A stretch of DNA of 59,693 nt from positions 1-59,693 of the forward strand of contig JAUXPP010000156.1 in the NCBI GenBank assembly GCA_030683705.1, written 5' to 3'. The notes below the pieces were generated by a model. It was given only the letters and a program-made list of their open reading frames with translations, did not search any database and was not told where the DNA came from. This document shows positions 1 through 7,602 of the stretch, piece after piece. The stretch is from Polaromonas sp. GTDB lineage: Bacteria > Pseudomonadota > Gammaproteobacteria > Burkholderiales > Burkholderiaceae_C. The translations under genes and the position numbers were made by a program. Each line of letters starts with the position of its first letter. Position 1 is the first letter of the stretch.

Positions 1-673
1 GGTTCTTGACCAGCTCGCTGACCTTGAGCGCAGGCGTCACTTCCCAGGGGATGGTGGTGCCTTCGATCACGCCCTTGGACAGCGCGTCGGTCACGGCCGG
101 CACCGGCATGCCCACCGGCGTGGCGCCCAGCTTGGTCAGCATGTTGCTGATCACGCGCGAGCCGCCGCGGATCTTCATGCCGCGCAGGCTCTCGAGCCCG
201 GTCACCGGCGTTTTGGTGTGGAACAGGCCGGGGCCGTGGGTGTGCACGGCGATCAGCTTGACGTCCTTGAACTCGTCGGCCGCGAACTTCTCGACGTATT
301 CCTGGAAGGCGCGCGACGACTGCTCGGCCTTGCCGCTCATGAAAGGCAGCTCGAACACTTCCGACTTGTTGAAGCGGCCCGGCGTGTAGCCCAGCACCGT
401 CCAGGTCAGGTCCACCACGCCGTCACGGGCCTGGTCGAACAACTGGGGCGGCGTGCCGCCGAGCTGCATCGCGTGAAACAGCTGTACCTTGATCTTGCCG
501 CCGGACTCTTTCTCGACCTTCTGCGCCCAGGGGATCAGCGCCTTGGCCGGAATCGTCGCTTGCTGCGGCAGCATCTGGTGCAGACGCAGCGTGACCTGTT
601 GGGCGAAGCCGGCGCCGGCAGCACACAAGGTGGCAATCGCCACGGCGGTCTTGATGAGGGCTCGTTTGTTCAT
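1..673 (-). CDS. TRAP transporter substrate-binding protein, DctP family (partial)
   Basis: Periplasmic solute receptor of a TRAP importer; the C-terminus runs off the left edge, leaving about 224 residues. The ATG at 671-673 opens a Sec signal peptide (MNKRALIKTAV, ending near GAGFAQ, about 25 residues), followed by a DctP-type fold with VTLRLHQMLP at the mature N-terminus and KIRGGSRVISNMLTKLGATP in the middle. It lies downstream of, and in the same orientation as, the Rieske oxygenase, GntR and reductase genes, so the cargo may be an aromatic acid; that is inferred from position only. The membrane subunits are not in the window. The ligand cannot be told from sequence. Confidence 0.88.
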   Translation of the reverse strand, partial: MNKRALIKTAVAIATLCAAGAGFAQQVTLRLHQMLPQQATIPAKALIPWAQKVEKESGGKIKVQLFHAMQLGGTPPQLFDQARDGVVDLTWTVLGYTPGRFNKSEVFELPFMSGKAEQSSRAFQEYVEKFAADEFKDVKLIAVHTHGPGLFHTKTPVTGLESLRGMKIRGGSRVISNMLTKLGATPVGMPVPAVTDALSKGVIEGTTIPWEVTPALKVSELVKN

Positions 674-872
674 GTCAGTCTCCAGTTCTGGTTGAGATGT
701 GAGGGTACTGCTGCGGCGGCAGTTGCTTCATGGGGTCAGTGCGGATTGTCGCCGCGCCAAACCGGCAGGGGAACGCCGGACCGGGCTCTAGCAGTTATAT
801 GATTTTGGTATACGAACTCTCCCGATATTTCACTAACGCAGCCCCCGGGCGCTGCGGTGTCCGGGAGAACCC

Positions 873-1859
873 TCACTCGGGGCGGTAAGACGAATCCAGC
901 GTCACCGAGCCGACCACCCGCGACACGCAGGCGCAGATCCGGCTGTTTTGCTGCTTTTCGTGCTCGCTGAGGAACACGTCGCGGTGGTCGGCCTCGCCGT
1001 CGAGCGCCAGCACGTCCATGGCGCACAGCCCGCACTCGCCGCGGCGGCAGTCCGACAGGGTTTCCACGCCGGCACTTTCCAGCGCGTCCAGCAGGGTGCT
1101 GCCCGCCGGCACCATGATGTCCACATGGTGGCGCGGCACCTGCACCCGGAAAGCCTGGGCGGCGAAACGCCCGCTGCTGCCGAAGGTCTCGAAACGCAGG
1201 TCGGCCCGCGGCCGCCCTGCCCCGGCCCAGGCCGCGCGGATGGCTTCGAGCAGGGGCACCGGCCCGCAGGTGTAGAGCTGCGCCCCCGGGGGCAGCGCCG
1301 CGATCTCGCCGGCCAGGTCCATGTGTTCATCGCGTTCGCCGGCAAAGGTCTGCAGCGCGTCGCCCAGCGTTTCGCGCAGCAGGGGCAGCAAGGCCAGCTC
1401 GTCCTGTGTGCGCGCGCCGTACAACATGCGCAGGCTGGCGCCGGTGCGCGCGGCATGCGCCTGCAGTTGCTGCGCCATCATCACCAGCGGCGTGATGCCG
1501 ATGCCGCCGGCCACCAGCAGGTAGTGCGGCGCCGACAGGTCCAGCGGGAAATGGTTTTGCGGCGCGCTGACAGCCAGCGTGTCGCCTGCGGCCAGACGCC
1601 ACATCGCCTGTGAGCCGCCACGGCCATCGTCCATGCGCTTGACGGCGATGCGGTAGTGCCGCCCATCGGGCAGGCCCACCAGCGAGTAGCGGCGGACCTG
1701 TGCCAGGCCGCCCACCATCAGTTCCACCTGCAGGTGGGCGCCAGCCTGCCACGAGGCGGCCTGTCCGGCGGCGGGCTGGATCTCGAATTCGCGCACCGTG
1801 GGTGTCAGGTCGCGCAGGGCCACCACCGTGGCGGGGTACAGGGTTGTATTGCTTTTCAT
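873..1859 (-). CDS. Oxygenase reductase, VanB / phthalate dioxygenase reductase-like
   Basis: Electron-transfer partner of a Rieske oxygenase, passing electrons from NAD(P)H through a flavin to a plant-type [2Fe-2S] cluster. The 328 residues show the family order: flavin-binding barrel with RRYSL (56-60), nucleotide-binding domain with AGGIGIT (117-123) and CGP (198-200), and a C-terminal ferredoxin domain with cluster ligands C271, C276, C279 and C309. Length and order match class IA reductases such as VanB. The Rieske subunit is encoded 950 bases upstream on the same strand with a GntR gene between them, so the two probably form one two-component O-demethylase. The exact substrate (vanillate, syringate or another methoxylated acid) is not determined. 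Confidence 0.9.
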   Translation of the reverse strand: MKSNTTLYPATVVALRDLTPTVREFEIQPAAGQAASWQAGAHLQVELMVGGLAQVRRYSLVGLPDGRHYRIAVKRMDDGRGGSQAMWRLAAGDTLAVSAPQNHFPLDLSAPHYLLVAGGIGITPLVMMAQQLQAHAARTGASLRMLYGARTQDELALLPLLRETLGDALQTFAGERDEHMDLAGEIAALPPGAQLYTCGPVPLLEAIRAAWAGAGRPRADLRFETFGSSGRFAAQAFRVQVPRHHVDIMVPAGSTLLDALESAGVETLSDCRRGECGLCAMDVLALDGEADHRDVFLSEHEKQQNSRICACVSRVVGSVTLDSSYRPE

Positions 1860-1904
1860 GAGGGTAGATTCAGTTCATGGAATGTGTTGCATTCGCGCCG
1901 CCCT

Positions 1905-1975
1905 CCGTTCGCCCTGAGCCTGTCGAAGGGCTTTCGCCACTCCGGGACAGGCTTCGACAGGCTCAGCCCGAACGG
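1905..1975. repeat. REP-like palindrome, copy 1
   Basis: Long imperfect inverted repeat between the GntR and reductase genes. The left arm (1905-1928) begins CCGTTCGCCCTGAGCC and the right arm (1952-1975) ends GGCTCAGCCCGAACGG. A second copy with the same arms is at 17847-17918. The arms hold the GAGCCTGTCGAAG core that I recognise as a common intergenic repeat in proteobacteria. It fills most of the 149-base gap and may form an RNA hairpin. Confidence 0.8.
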
Positions 1976-2008
1976 CAAGTAGTGCGGCCATGCTTGCAAA
2001 GCTATCAA

Positions 2009-2740
2009 TCAGCGCCTTCTGATCAGCTTCATGGCTTTCAGCGACTCGGGCATGTGCGCGCCAGGCTGGCCCGACAGCGCGTGGCGCAGGTTGCGCTGCG
2101 CCAGCCGCGAGTGTTCGCGCATCAGCGCCTCGGCGCGTGTGCCCTCGCCGCGCTCGATGGCGTCCAGCACCTGCCAGTGCTGGTCCTGCGCCACCACCAG
2201 CATGTCGCGCGCCTGCGGCGAGTTGGACTGCACCACCACAAAGGCCGAGGCCGATGCAAACGGCAGGCTGACCACCCGCTCGAGCTGGCGCACCGTGACC
2301 GGGCTGTCGGCCATTTCGTAGAGCAGCGCGTGGAAACGCTGGTTGATGTCGACGTACGCCGAAAAGGCTTCGTCGGTCAGCGCCGGATCGGCCAGCACCG
2401 CGTCGACCTGGCGCAGGCAGTCGCGCGCCTCGGCCAGCACCACCGCCGGCGCGCCGCGTTCGGCCGCCAGCCGCACCAGCAGGCCTTCCAGCGTGCCGCG
2501 CAGTTCGATCGCGTCGGCGATGTCGCGCTCGGAAAACGCCTTGACCGCATAACCGCCGTTGGGCAGCGCTTCGAGCAGGCCTTCCTGCTCCAGCCGCATC
2601 AGCGCCGCGCGTATCGGCGTGCGCGACACGCCGATGCGCTCGACAATCGCCAGTTCGGCAATCCGTGTGCCGCCGGCCAGCTCACCCGAGAGGATCAGTT
2701 CGCGCAAGCGCAGCAACGCGCGCACCTGCGCACTTTCCAT
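2009..2740 (-). CDS. GntR-family regulator, FCD subfamily (VanR-like)
   Basis: Transcriptional regulator with an N-terminal winged helix (RIAELAIVERIGVSRTPIRA, then LMRLEQEGLL) and a C-terminal all-helical FCD ligand domain, including FHALLYEMADSPV and a late H-S-R-L-A-Q helix. I chose the ATG at 2738-2740, which gives 243 residues and places the HTH about 15 residues in. The open frame continues upstream to 2890, but that extension runs through a dispersed repeat (2741-2797) and back into the Rieske gene. A GTG at 2804-2806, just past the Rieske stop, is an alternative coupled start. Lying between oxygenase and reductase, it most likely controls this O-demethylase cluster. Confidence 0.85.
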   Translation of the reverse strand: MESAQVRALLRLRELILSGELAGGTRIAELAIVERIGVSRTPIRAALMRLEQEGLLEALPNGGYAVKAFSERDIADAIELRGTLEGLLVRLAAERGAPAVVLAEARDCLRQVDAVLADPALTDEAFSAYVDINQRFHALLYEMADSPVTVRQLERVVSLPFASASAFVVVQSNSPQARDMLVVAQDQHWQVLDAIERGEGTRAEALMREHSRLAQRNLRHALSGQPGAHMPESLKAMKLIRRR

Positions 2741-2797
2741 GCCATTTTGGCCCTCAGCGCCCGCAGGATCTGCGTGAGCAGCTACTTTTTTGATAGC
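2741..2797 (-). repeat. Dispersed ~57-bp repeat, copy at GntR start codon
   Basis: Reading on the minus strand the element begins GCTATCAAAAAAGTAGCTGC and ends GGCCAAAATGGC, directly against the preferred GntR start codon. It fills almost the whole space between the Rieske stop and that ATG. It belongs to the family described for the other copies in this window (consensus: short GCTAT..ATAGC stem, TGCTYRCGCT, AAGGGCTGGAGGCC, TTTGGC). Confidence 0.75.
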
Positions 2798-2808
2798 GGT
2801 CGCCACCT

Positions 2809-3903
2809 TCAGGCCACCTGCCGGATAGGAATCACCGGCGTCGGTGAGGTCTCCTTCGCCACCATGCGATCGATCAGCCGCCGCGCCCACATCGAGCCGG
2901 CGTCGATGTTCAGGTTGTAGAACTGGTGGTCCGGGTGTTCGTCCATCGCGACCTGCTGCGCCTCCAGCACATGTTCGTCCTCGCGGAAGATGGTCGCCAC
3001 GCCTTCGCGCAGCTTGTGTGTCAGCGCCTGTTCACCGAGGCAGTAGTTGCGGGCAAAGGCCCAGAAGTAATGGCAGGTGCCGTTGGTCTCGGGCGTGATG
3101 GTATTCAGCACAAAACCGTTGACGCCCTGGCTGCGGTCGCCCGGCTGGCCGTCTTTCGGGATCGCGCCGGTGCCGGCCTCGGCCACACCGACGTCGATGG
3201 TCACGGTGCACGGCGCTTCGAAGCGGATCACCTGCCAGCGGTCCACCGGCCCGCTGTAGTTGCGCGCATGGCGGATCTGGCCGGCCCAGAACGGCGGCGG
3301 CGTGATGTTTTCCATCCAGCGCGTCACGGTAGCGGTGCGGTCGCCGTGGGTCGCGACAAACGGCGCCTCGGCCACCTCGCGGTTGCCGATGCTGCTGCCG
3401 TGCACAAAGGCTTCGTGCGTCAGGTCCATCAGGTTGTCGACCACGAGCCGGTAGTCGCATTTCACGGTGATCAGCTTGCCGTCGCCGGCCCAGGCCGGGT
3501 CGTCGTTCCAGTGCATGTCGGGCACCAGCGCCGGGTCGGCCTGGGCCGGATCACCGGGCCAGATCCAGACGAAGCGGTGTTTCTCGACGACCGGATAGGC
3601 GCGCACGCAGGCCGAAGGGTTCAGCGTTTCCTGGCTGGGCATGTGGGTGCAGCGGCCCTGCGCGTTGAAGACCAGGCCGTGGTAGCCGCAGGTGACTTCG
3701 TCGCCGTCCAGCCGGCCCATGGACAGCGGCAGCAGCCGGTGCCAGCAGGCGTCTTCGAGGGCGGCGACCGTGCCGTCGGTCTTGCGGAACATCACGATCT
3801 TCTGGTTGCAGATGGTGCGCGGCAGCAGCGCGTTGACGATTTCCACGTCATAGGCGGCGGCATACCAGGCGTTCAGGGGAAACAGGGGTTTGTCGGCTTT
3901 CAT
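2809..3903 (-). CDS. Rieske aromatic oxygenase, VanA-like O-demethylase oxygenase subunit
   Basis: Terminal oxygenase that probably removes a methyl group from a methoxylated aromatic acid, releasing formaldehyde. The 364 residues carry a Rieske [2Fe-2S] site, C53-W-H55 and C72-G-Y-H75, and a mononuclear iron site in NLMDLTHEAFVH (N157, D160, H163, H168). Length and spacing match the vanillate monooxygenase branch of one-component-alpha oxygenases. The reductase partner is at 873-1859. It is divergent from the MetE-like gene at 4048, and the 144-base spacer holds two TGTAT-CA-T sites. Substrate assignment is by family; toluenesulfonate- or dicamba-type relatives cannot be excluded. Confidence 0.88.
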   Translation of the reverse strand: MKADKPLFPLNAWYAAAYDVEIVNALLPRTICNQKIVMFRKTDGTVAALEDACWHRLLPLSMGRLDGDEVTCGYHGLVFNAQGRCTHMPSQETLNPSACVRAYPVVEKHRFVWIWPGDPAQADPALVPDMHWNDDPAWAGDGKLITVKCDYRLVVDNLMDLTHEAFVHGSSIGNREVAEAPFVATHGDRTATVTRWMENITPPPFWAGQIRHARNYSGPVDRWQVIRFEAPCTVTIDVGVAEAGTGAIPKDGQPGDRSQGVNGFVLNTITPETNGTCHYFWAFARNYCLGEQALTHKLREGVATIFREDEHVLEAQQVAMDEHPDHQFYNLNIDAGSMWARRLIDRMVAKETSPTPVIPIRQVA

Positions 3904-3913
3904 GGATACGCAC

Positions 3914-3986
3914 TGTATACATTAATCCGTCAAAATCAACTGGAAAAGCCATATTTGAGCCTTTTTATCGGGTTTATGTATTCAAT
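3914..3986. promoter_or_regulatory. Divergent regulatory region with two GTATAC-like sites
   Basis: The spacer between the Rieske gene and the MetE-like gene holds TGTATACATT (3914-3923) and TGTATTCAAT (3977-3986), which agree at eight of ten positions. A related GTATAC (808-813) lies upstream of the TRAP binding-protein gene. FCD-type GntR proteins commonly bind short palindromes of this kind, so these are proposed operators for the regulator at 2009-2740. The assignment is inference. Confidence 0.4.
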
Positions 3987-4047
3987 GAGGCATGGAATTC
4001 ATGCTTTACCATCGAAGCTTCTTCAAGAAATTCCCCAGGAGACCTCC

Positions 4048-5172
4048 ATGAGCACCGCCACCCCGCACCTGCCCGCCCGCTACGACCACGTCGGCAGTTT
4101 TCTGCGCCCCAAGTACCTGCTGGACGCCCGTGAGCAAAAAGCCAAAGGCGAGATCACGCCCGAGCAGCTGCGCCAGGTGGAAGACAAGGCCATCACCGAG
4201 ATCGTCAAGTTCCAGGAAGACGTGGGCCTGAAAAGCATCACCGACGGCGAGTTCCGCCGCACCTACTTCCACATCGACTTCCTCGAGCAGATCGGCGGCG
4301 TGAAAACCGACATCCCGGTCACCATCATCCGTCCCGACGGCTCGCAGGAGCTGGCCCCGCCGGTCATGCGTGTGGTCGACAAGGTGCGCCACGTCAAGGA
4401 CATTCAGCTCGCCGACTTCCAGTACCTGAAAAGCCAGGTCTCGGCCGGCAACACGCCCAAGGTGACGATTCCCTCGCCGACCATGCTGCACTTCCGCGGC
4501 GGCCGCGCCGGCATCAGCAAGGAGCACTACCCCGAGCTGGACCCGGCCTTCTACCAGGACGTGGCAAACGCCTATGGCGACGAGCTGCGCAGCCTGGCCG
4601 CCGCCGGCTGCACCTATGTGCAGATGGACGACACCAACCTGGCCTACCTGTGCGACGAAAAAATGCGCGAAGCCGCCCGCGCGCGCGGTGACGACCCCAA
4701 CGAACTGCCGCACCGTTACGCCAAGTTCATCAACCTGGTCGTTGCGCAGAAGCCGCCCGGCATGTTGCTGGCCATGCATCTGTGCCGCGGCAACTTCAAA
4801 AGCACCCACGCCGCCAGCGGCAACTACGAGCCGGTCGCCGAAGCGCTGCTCAAGGAAATGAACCTCGACGCCTACTTCATGGAGTACGACGACATCCGCA
4901 GCGGCGACTTCAAGCCGCTGCGCTTCCTGCCCAAGGGCAAGACGGTGGTGCTGGGCCTGGTCACCACCAAGTTCGGCACGCTGGAAGACAAGGACGAACT
5001 GAAACGCCGCATCGAGCAGGCCGCCAAATACGCGCCGCTGGAGCAGCTCGCCCTGTCGCCACAGTGCGGCTTTTCCAGCACCGTGCACGGCAACGACATC
5101 GCCGTCGAAGCCCAGCGCACCAAGCTGCGCCTGGTGATCGAGACCGCGCAGGAGGTCTGGGGTTCGGTCTGA
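4048..5172 (+). CDS. MetE C-terminal-domain-like cobalamin-independent methyltransferase
   Basis: Stand-alone homologue of the catalytic barrel of cobalamin-independent methionine synthase (COG0620, YxjG/YxjH-type), 374 residues, lacking the N-terminal MetE repeat. Visible family signatures are RYDHVGSFLRP (11-21), ITDGEFRRTYFHIDFLEQIG (64-83), HLCRGNF (244-250) and LSPQCGFSS (336-344). H244, C246 and C340 are the expected zinc ligands. The start is the ATG at 4048 with CAGGAGA just upstream; the open frame extends further 5' but overlaps the Rieske gene on the other strand. It ends at a strong terminator. Its place beside an O-demethylase hints at methyl-group metabolism, but methyl donor and acceptor are unknown. 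Confidence 0.88.
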   Translation: MSTATPHLPARYDHVGSFLRPKYLLDAREQKAKGEITPEQLRQVEDKAITEIVKFQEDVGLKSITDGEFRRTYFHIDFLEQIGGVKTDIPVTIIRPDGSQELAPPVMRVVDKVRHVKDIQLADFQYLKSQVSAGNTPKVTIPSPTMLHFRGGRAGISKEHYPELDPAFYQDVANAYGDELRSLAAAGCTYVQMDDTNLAYLCDEKMREAARARGDDPNELPHRYAKFINLVVAQKPPGMLLAMHLCRGNFKSTHAASGNYEPVAEALLKEMNLDAYFMEYDDIRSGDFKPLRFLPKGKTVVLGLVTTKFGTLEDKDELKRRIEQAAKYAPLEQLALSPQCGFSSTVHGNDIAVEAQRTKLRLVIETAQEVWGSV

Positions 5173-5199
5173 TCTGCCCGTTGGCAAATCGCTGAACAG

Positions 5200-5232
5200 A
5201 AAAGCCGCTGGCAATCACCAGCGGCTTTTTTC
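5200..5232 (+). terminator. Rho-independent terminator after MetE-like gene
   Basis: Perfect 11-bp stem AAAGCCGCTGG (5201-5211) and CCAGCGGCTTT (5218-5228), six-base loop, followed by a T run. It sits 28 bases past the stop codon. Confidence 0.9.
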
Positions 5233-5237
5233 ATAAA

Positions 5238-5293
5238 CAAATCAGGCTTCAGCCCATGTCGGACAAGCGCAAGCAGCTACTGTTTTAGTAGCA
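5238..5293 (-). repeat. Dispersed ~57-bp repeat copy
   Basis: On the minus strand it reads TGCTACTAAAACAGTAGCTG, then CTTGCGCTTG, GGGCTGAAGCC and TGATTTG, matching the family consensus. It lies in the 227-base gap between the methyltransferase terminator and the thioredoxin-like gene; nothing else is recognised there. Confidence 0.8.
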
Positions 5294-5399
5294 CCCAGAA
5301 CCCGGCCACGGGTCACGCGGCGCCCCTCCAAGCTTCCGCTTCCGGGGCTTTGCGCACAGTCGCTACTCGCTCGCAGCGCCCCAACGATACTCAGGGGCC

Positions 5400-5954
5400 A
5401 TGCCCAACACCCTGCTCCCCCGCTTCGCCGCCCACCTGCGCAACCACTGGAAAAGTTATCTCGCCCAACTCGCATTGCTGGTGGGCGTCGTGGTGGCGGT
5501 GCAGGCCTGGCAGACGCGGCATGTGCCGGCCGGGCCGGCGCCGGACCTGGCCATCAGCGTGCTGCAGCCGGACGGCACGACGCGCAACACCACACTCGCC
5601 GAGTGGCGGCAGGCGCACCCCGGCCAGCCGGTCGCCCTGCACTTCTGGGCCGAGTGGTGCCCGATCTGCCGCGCCGAGGAAAGCAGCGTCACGCGGCTGG
5701 CGCAGGACTGGCCAGTATTGACCATAGCCATGCAGTCCGGCCCGGCCGACAAGGTCAGGCAGGTGCTGCAGCAGCGCCAACTGCCCTGGCAGACCGCTGT
5801 CGATACACGCGGTGAACTGACCCGCGCCTTCGGCTTTGAGTCGGTGCCTTCGTTTGTGGTGATCGACGGGCAAGGCCGGCTGCGCAACGCCAGCGCCGGC
5901 TACACCACCGGGCTGGGCATGCGACTGCGGCTGTGGTGGGCAAAACTGTTCTGA
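5400..5954 (+). CDS. Membrane-anchored thioredoxin-like protein (TlpA/ScsD type)
   Basis: Periplasm-facing thiol-disulfide protein of 184 residues. One N-terminal membrane segment (LAQLALLVGVVVAVQAW, about residues 20-36) is followed by a thioredoxin fold with active site WCPIC and the cis-proline region SVPSFVVIDGQGRL. The CPIC dipeptide and the short length fit the ScsD/TlpA group better than DsbA. No DsbD or cytochrome c maturation partner is nearby, so the target is unknown. The start ATG at 5400 gives an intact anchor. It is flanked on both sides by repeats rather than by operon partners. Confidence 0.85.
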   Translation: MPNTLLPRFAAHLRNHWKSYLAQLALLVGVVVAVQAWQTRHVPAGPAPDLAISVLQPDGTTRNTTLAEWRQAHPGQPVALHFWAEWCPICRAEESSVTRLAQDWPVLTIAMQSGPADKVRQVLQQRQLPWQTAVDTRGELTRAFGFESVPSFVVIDGQGRLRNASAGYTTGLGMRLRLWWAKLF

Positions 5955-6017
5955 GCCCTGATACGCGCGGGAGGTCTGGGGTTCGGCCTGATCTTCGCCG
6001 CTTGAGCGGCCACCCGC

Positions 6018-6112
6018 TTTGTCATTGCGGGCTCGACCCGCAATCCATGCATGCGATCAGCCAACCCGTGAACGCACTAAGCTCGATGCCGGGTCAGGCC
6101 CGGCATGACAAG
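6018..6112. repeat. Palindromic intergenic repeats (GTCATTGCGGG and GATGCCGGG types)
   Basis: Two adjacent short palindromes: TTGTCATTGCGGGCTCGACC with its inverted continuation to 6049, and GATGCCGGGTCAGGCCCGGC (6085-6104) followed by ATGACA. Related units occur at 17928-17956, 19598-19690 and 22885-22918, always between genes. Units of this kind are widespread in proteobacterial genomes. Confidence 0.7.
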
Positions 6113-6133
6113 CCTCGCCAGTCGGCATTTCCA

Positions 6134-6190
6134 GGCAAATCAGGCGCTGGCTCCCGGCAGCCGGGCGCTGGCAGCTATTGTTTTAGTAGC
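6134..6190 (-). repeat. Dispersed ~57-bp repeat, diverged copy
   Basis: Minus-strand reading begins GCTACTAAAACAATAGCTGC and ends GCGCCTGATTTGCC. The stem part matches the copy at 5238 almost exactly while the middle has drifted. It sits just past the end of the PIN toxin gene. Confidence 0.65.
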
Positions 6191-6197
6191 GAACGCC

Positions 6198-6638
6198 TCA
6201 CGCTCGCAGCTTTGAGCGCAAGAACTCGTCCGGCGTCAGGATGGCGCACGCAAATACTTTCTCGAACTCATCAGCCAGCGTCAGTAAATCCCGGTCGCCG
6301 GACACCAGCACCTGCGCGCTCCCGGCAACCGCAAGCTGCATGAACGGCAGGTCCATCAGGTCGCGGCACGCCGGCACCGTTGGGGGCGGTTCGGGTATAC
6401 GCACAGCACGGGTGTGGGGCAGGTAGTCGGCCAGCAACTCTTCCTGCTCCTGTGCCGACAGCCGGAACTTCGGATAAGCCAGAACACGCACCAGCTCCTG
6501 GGCGGTGGCGGTGCTTGCAAGTGGCACAAAAACGCGCTGCTGCCAAGCCAGGCGCATGCGCCCCGCCGTGCCACTGCCGAACACCAGTGCAGACAACACC
6601 ACGTTGGTGTCGAGCACCACCCGAAAAGGACTGCTCAT
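6198..6638 (-). CDS. PIN-domain toxin (VapC-like)
   Basis: Putative ribonuclease toxin, 146 residues. The PIN fold is shown by the N-terminal VLDTNVVLSALVFGSG (first acidic residue D10 and the following N), an acidic residue in RDLMDLPFMQLA, and the C-terminal SGDRDLLTL. It overlaps the upstream antitoxin gene by four bases (ATGA), the usual coupled arrangement. The family is the group often annotated as toxin component, PIN family, related to COG1569. Target RNA is unknown. Confidence 0.88.
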   Translation of the reverse strand: MSSPFRVVLDTNVVLSALVFGSGTAGRMRLAWQQRVFVPLASTATAQELVRVLAYPKFRLSAQEQEELLADYLPHTRAVRIPEPPPTVPACRDLMDLPFMQLAVAGSAQVLVSGDRDLLTLADEFEKVFACAILTPDEFLRSKLRA

Positions 6639-6988
6639 GCTTTTCTGTGTGTCGGTTTTTTGGGTGCGGCTTTTTGAGCCCCCACCTTTTTAAGCTTGGC
6701 AAGGGTGGCTTCCGCCGCAGCTGCTCCGTAACCCGCCTTGGGCTCGGCCGCCAGCGAGCTTGAGGCAGCAGGCCTGCGCGCCCATGCCACTGCGTCGGCA
6801 ATGTCGGCAGGGCCCAGGTCAAGTTCGGCCAGCTTGGCACGCACCGCGTCGCCGCGCTGTATACGCACCGGAGTCAAGATGATCTGGCCAGCTCGGACTT
6901 CAACGTCAAAATAATCCGTGGCGCCCACGGCCAAGGTTGCGCTCTTGGGCAGCGTGAGCTGGTTTTTGGAGGTGATTTTGGCAAGCAT
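6635..6988 (-). CDS. AbrB/SpoVT-type antitoxin (VapB-like)
   Basis: Antitoxin partner of the PIN protein, 117 residues. The N-terminus KITSKNQLTLPKS is a swapped-hairpin AbrB DNA-binding motif; the middle (AELDLGPADIADAVAWAR) probably contacts the toxin, and the C-terminus is a basic Ala/Lys-rich tail. The gene precedes the toxin and overlaps it by four bases. An inverted repeat just upstream (7002-7022) is a likely site of autoregulation. Confidence 0.85.
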   Translation of the reverse strand: MLAKITSKNQLTLPKSATLAVGATDYFDVEVRAGQIILTPVRIQRGDAVRAKLAELDLGPADIADAVAWARRPAASSSLAAEPKAGYGAAAAEATLAKLKKVGAQKAAPKKPTHRKA

Positions 6989-7001
6989 GCTGAGCCCCCC
7001 G

Positions 7002-7022
7002 AAAGTAAGGAATCATTACTTT
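7002..7022. promoter_or_regulatory. Inverted repeat, probable AbrB antitoxin operator
   Basis: AAAGTAA (7002-7008) and TTACTTT (7016-7022) form 7-bp perfect arms with a 7-base spacer, 13 bases upstream of the antitoxin start. Autorepression through such a site is typical of VapBC operons; binding here is inferred. Confidence 0.5.
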
Positions 7023-7035
7023 AGCGATTCAGCGC

Positions 7036-7467
7036 TCACCTGTCCAGACCTGAATTGGGTGAGCGCGGCGTGATCTCCAGCTCGTGGTAACCCGTCACCG
7101 CATCCGGCGCGCGCGAGAACTGCCACTCCGGCAGCAACGCAATCAACACTTCCGCCGTGGTCCGCACGGTACAGCCCGGCGCGACGTGGCCGCCGAAAAC
7201 GTCGCCGCTGGCGGTGGACAGCGCCATGTGCAGGTGCGAGCTGCTGTGCGCGCCGTCGAATGCAATGCTGCCGGCCAGGCTGAGGATCTCGATGTCGCCG
7301 GTGAAGCGCCGCGGCTGCGCTGCGCCCGCAAAACGCAGGCCGGCACTCGACAGGCTGCCGATGCCAGCGATTACAAACGCCGCCCGGCAGTCGGCGCCGC
7401 GTACCGCCGCCTCGATGGCAGCGCGCAGGTCGTCGCCGGGGTTCAGGCGGATTGGGAGAGTTTGCAT
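7036..7467 (-). CDS. PPC (DUF296) domain protein
   Basis: Single-domain protein of 143 residues of the plant-and-prokaryote-conserved family. Diagnostic features are LNPGDDLRAAIEAAV near the N-terminus, GIGSLSSAGLRF, the His cluster HSSSHLHMALS and the GDVFGGHV loop. Bacterial members form trimers and bind metal through the His residues; their role is poorly known, though fusion to DNA-binding segments is seen in plants. The gene stands alone, with a repeat on its upstream side and the antitoxin operator downstream. No function is proposed. Confidence 0.82.
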   Translation of the reverse strand: MQTLPIRLNPGDDLRAAIEAAVRGADCRAAFVIAGIGSLSSAGLRFAGAAQPRRFTGDIEILSLAGSIAFDGAHSSSHLHMALSTASGDVFGGHVAPGCTVRTTAEVLIALLPEWQFSRAPDAVTGYHELEITPRSPNSGLDR

Positions 7468-7480
7468 GGTTGACTTTATG

Positions 7481-7540
7481 AATCAAATCGGCCGCCAGCG
7501 CTTGTGCAGCAAGCGCAAGCAGCTATTAAATCGGGAGCAA
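7481..7540 (-). repeat. Dispersed ~57-bp repeat copy
   Basis: Minus-strand reading begins TTGCTCCCGATTTAATAGCT, continues GCTTGCGCTTG and ends GGCGGCCGATTTGATT. It occupies the gap between the PPC-domain gene and the HEPN gene. Nothing else is recognised in the rest of the gap. Confidence 0.8.
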
Positions 7541-7602
7541 TGAGGGAAGCTTGCTGGATCCGTTGGCCGACGTCTGCGGCTGGCGGTCGACGACGCCCGG
7601 AT

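Noticed and set aside
2926..4047. Long open frame upstream of the MetE-like gene on the plus strand
   Set aside because: It is antisense to the Rieske oxygenase gene, which has clear iron-ligand motifs; high GC leaves antisense frames open. The true start has a ribosome-binding site at 4037-4043.
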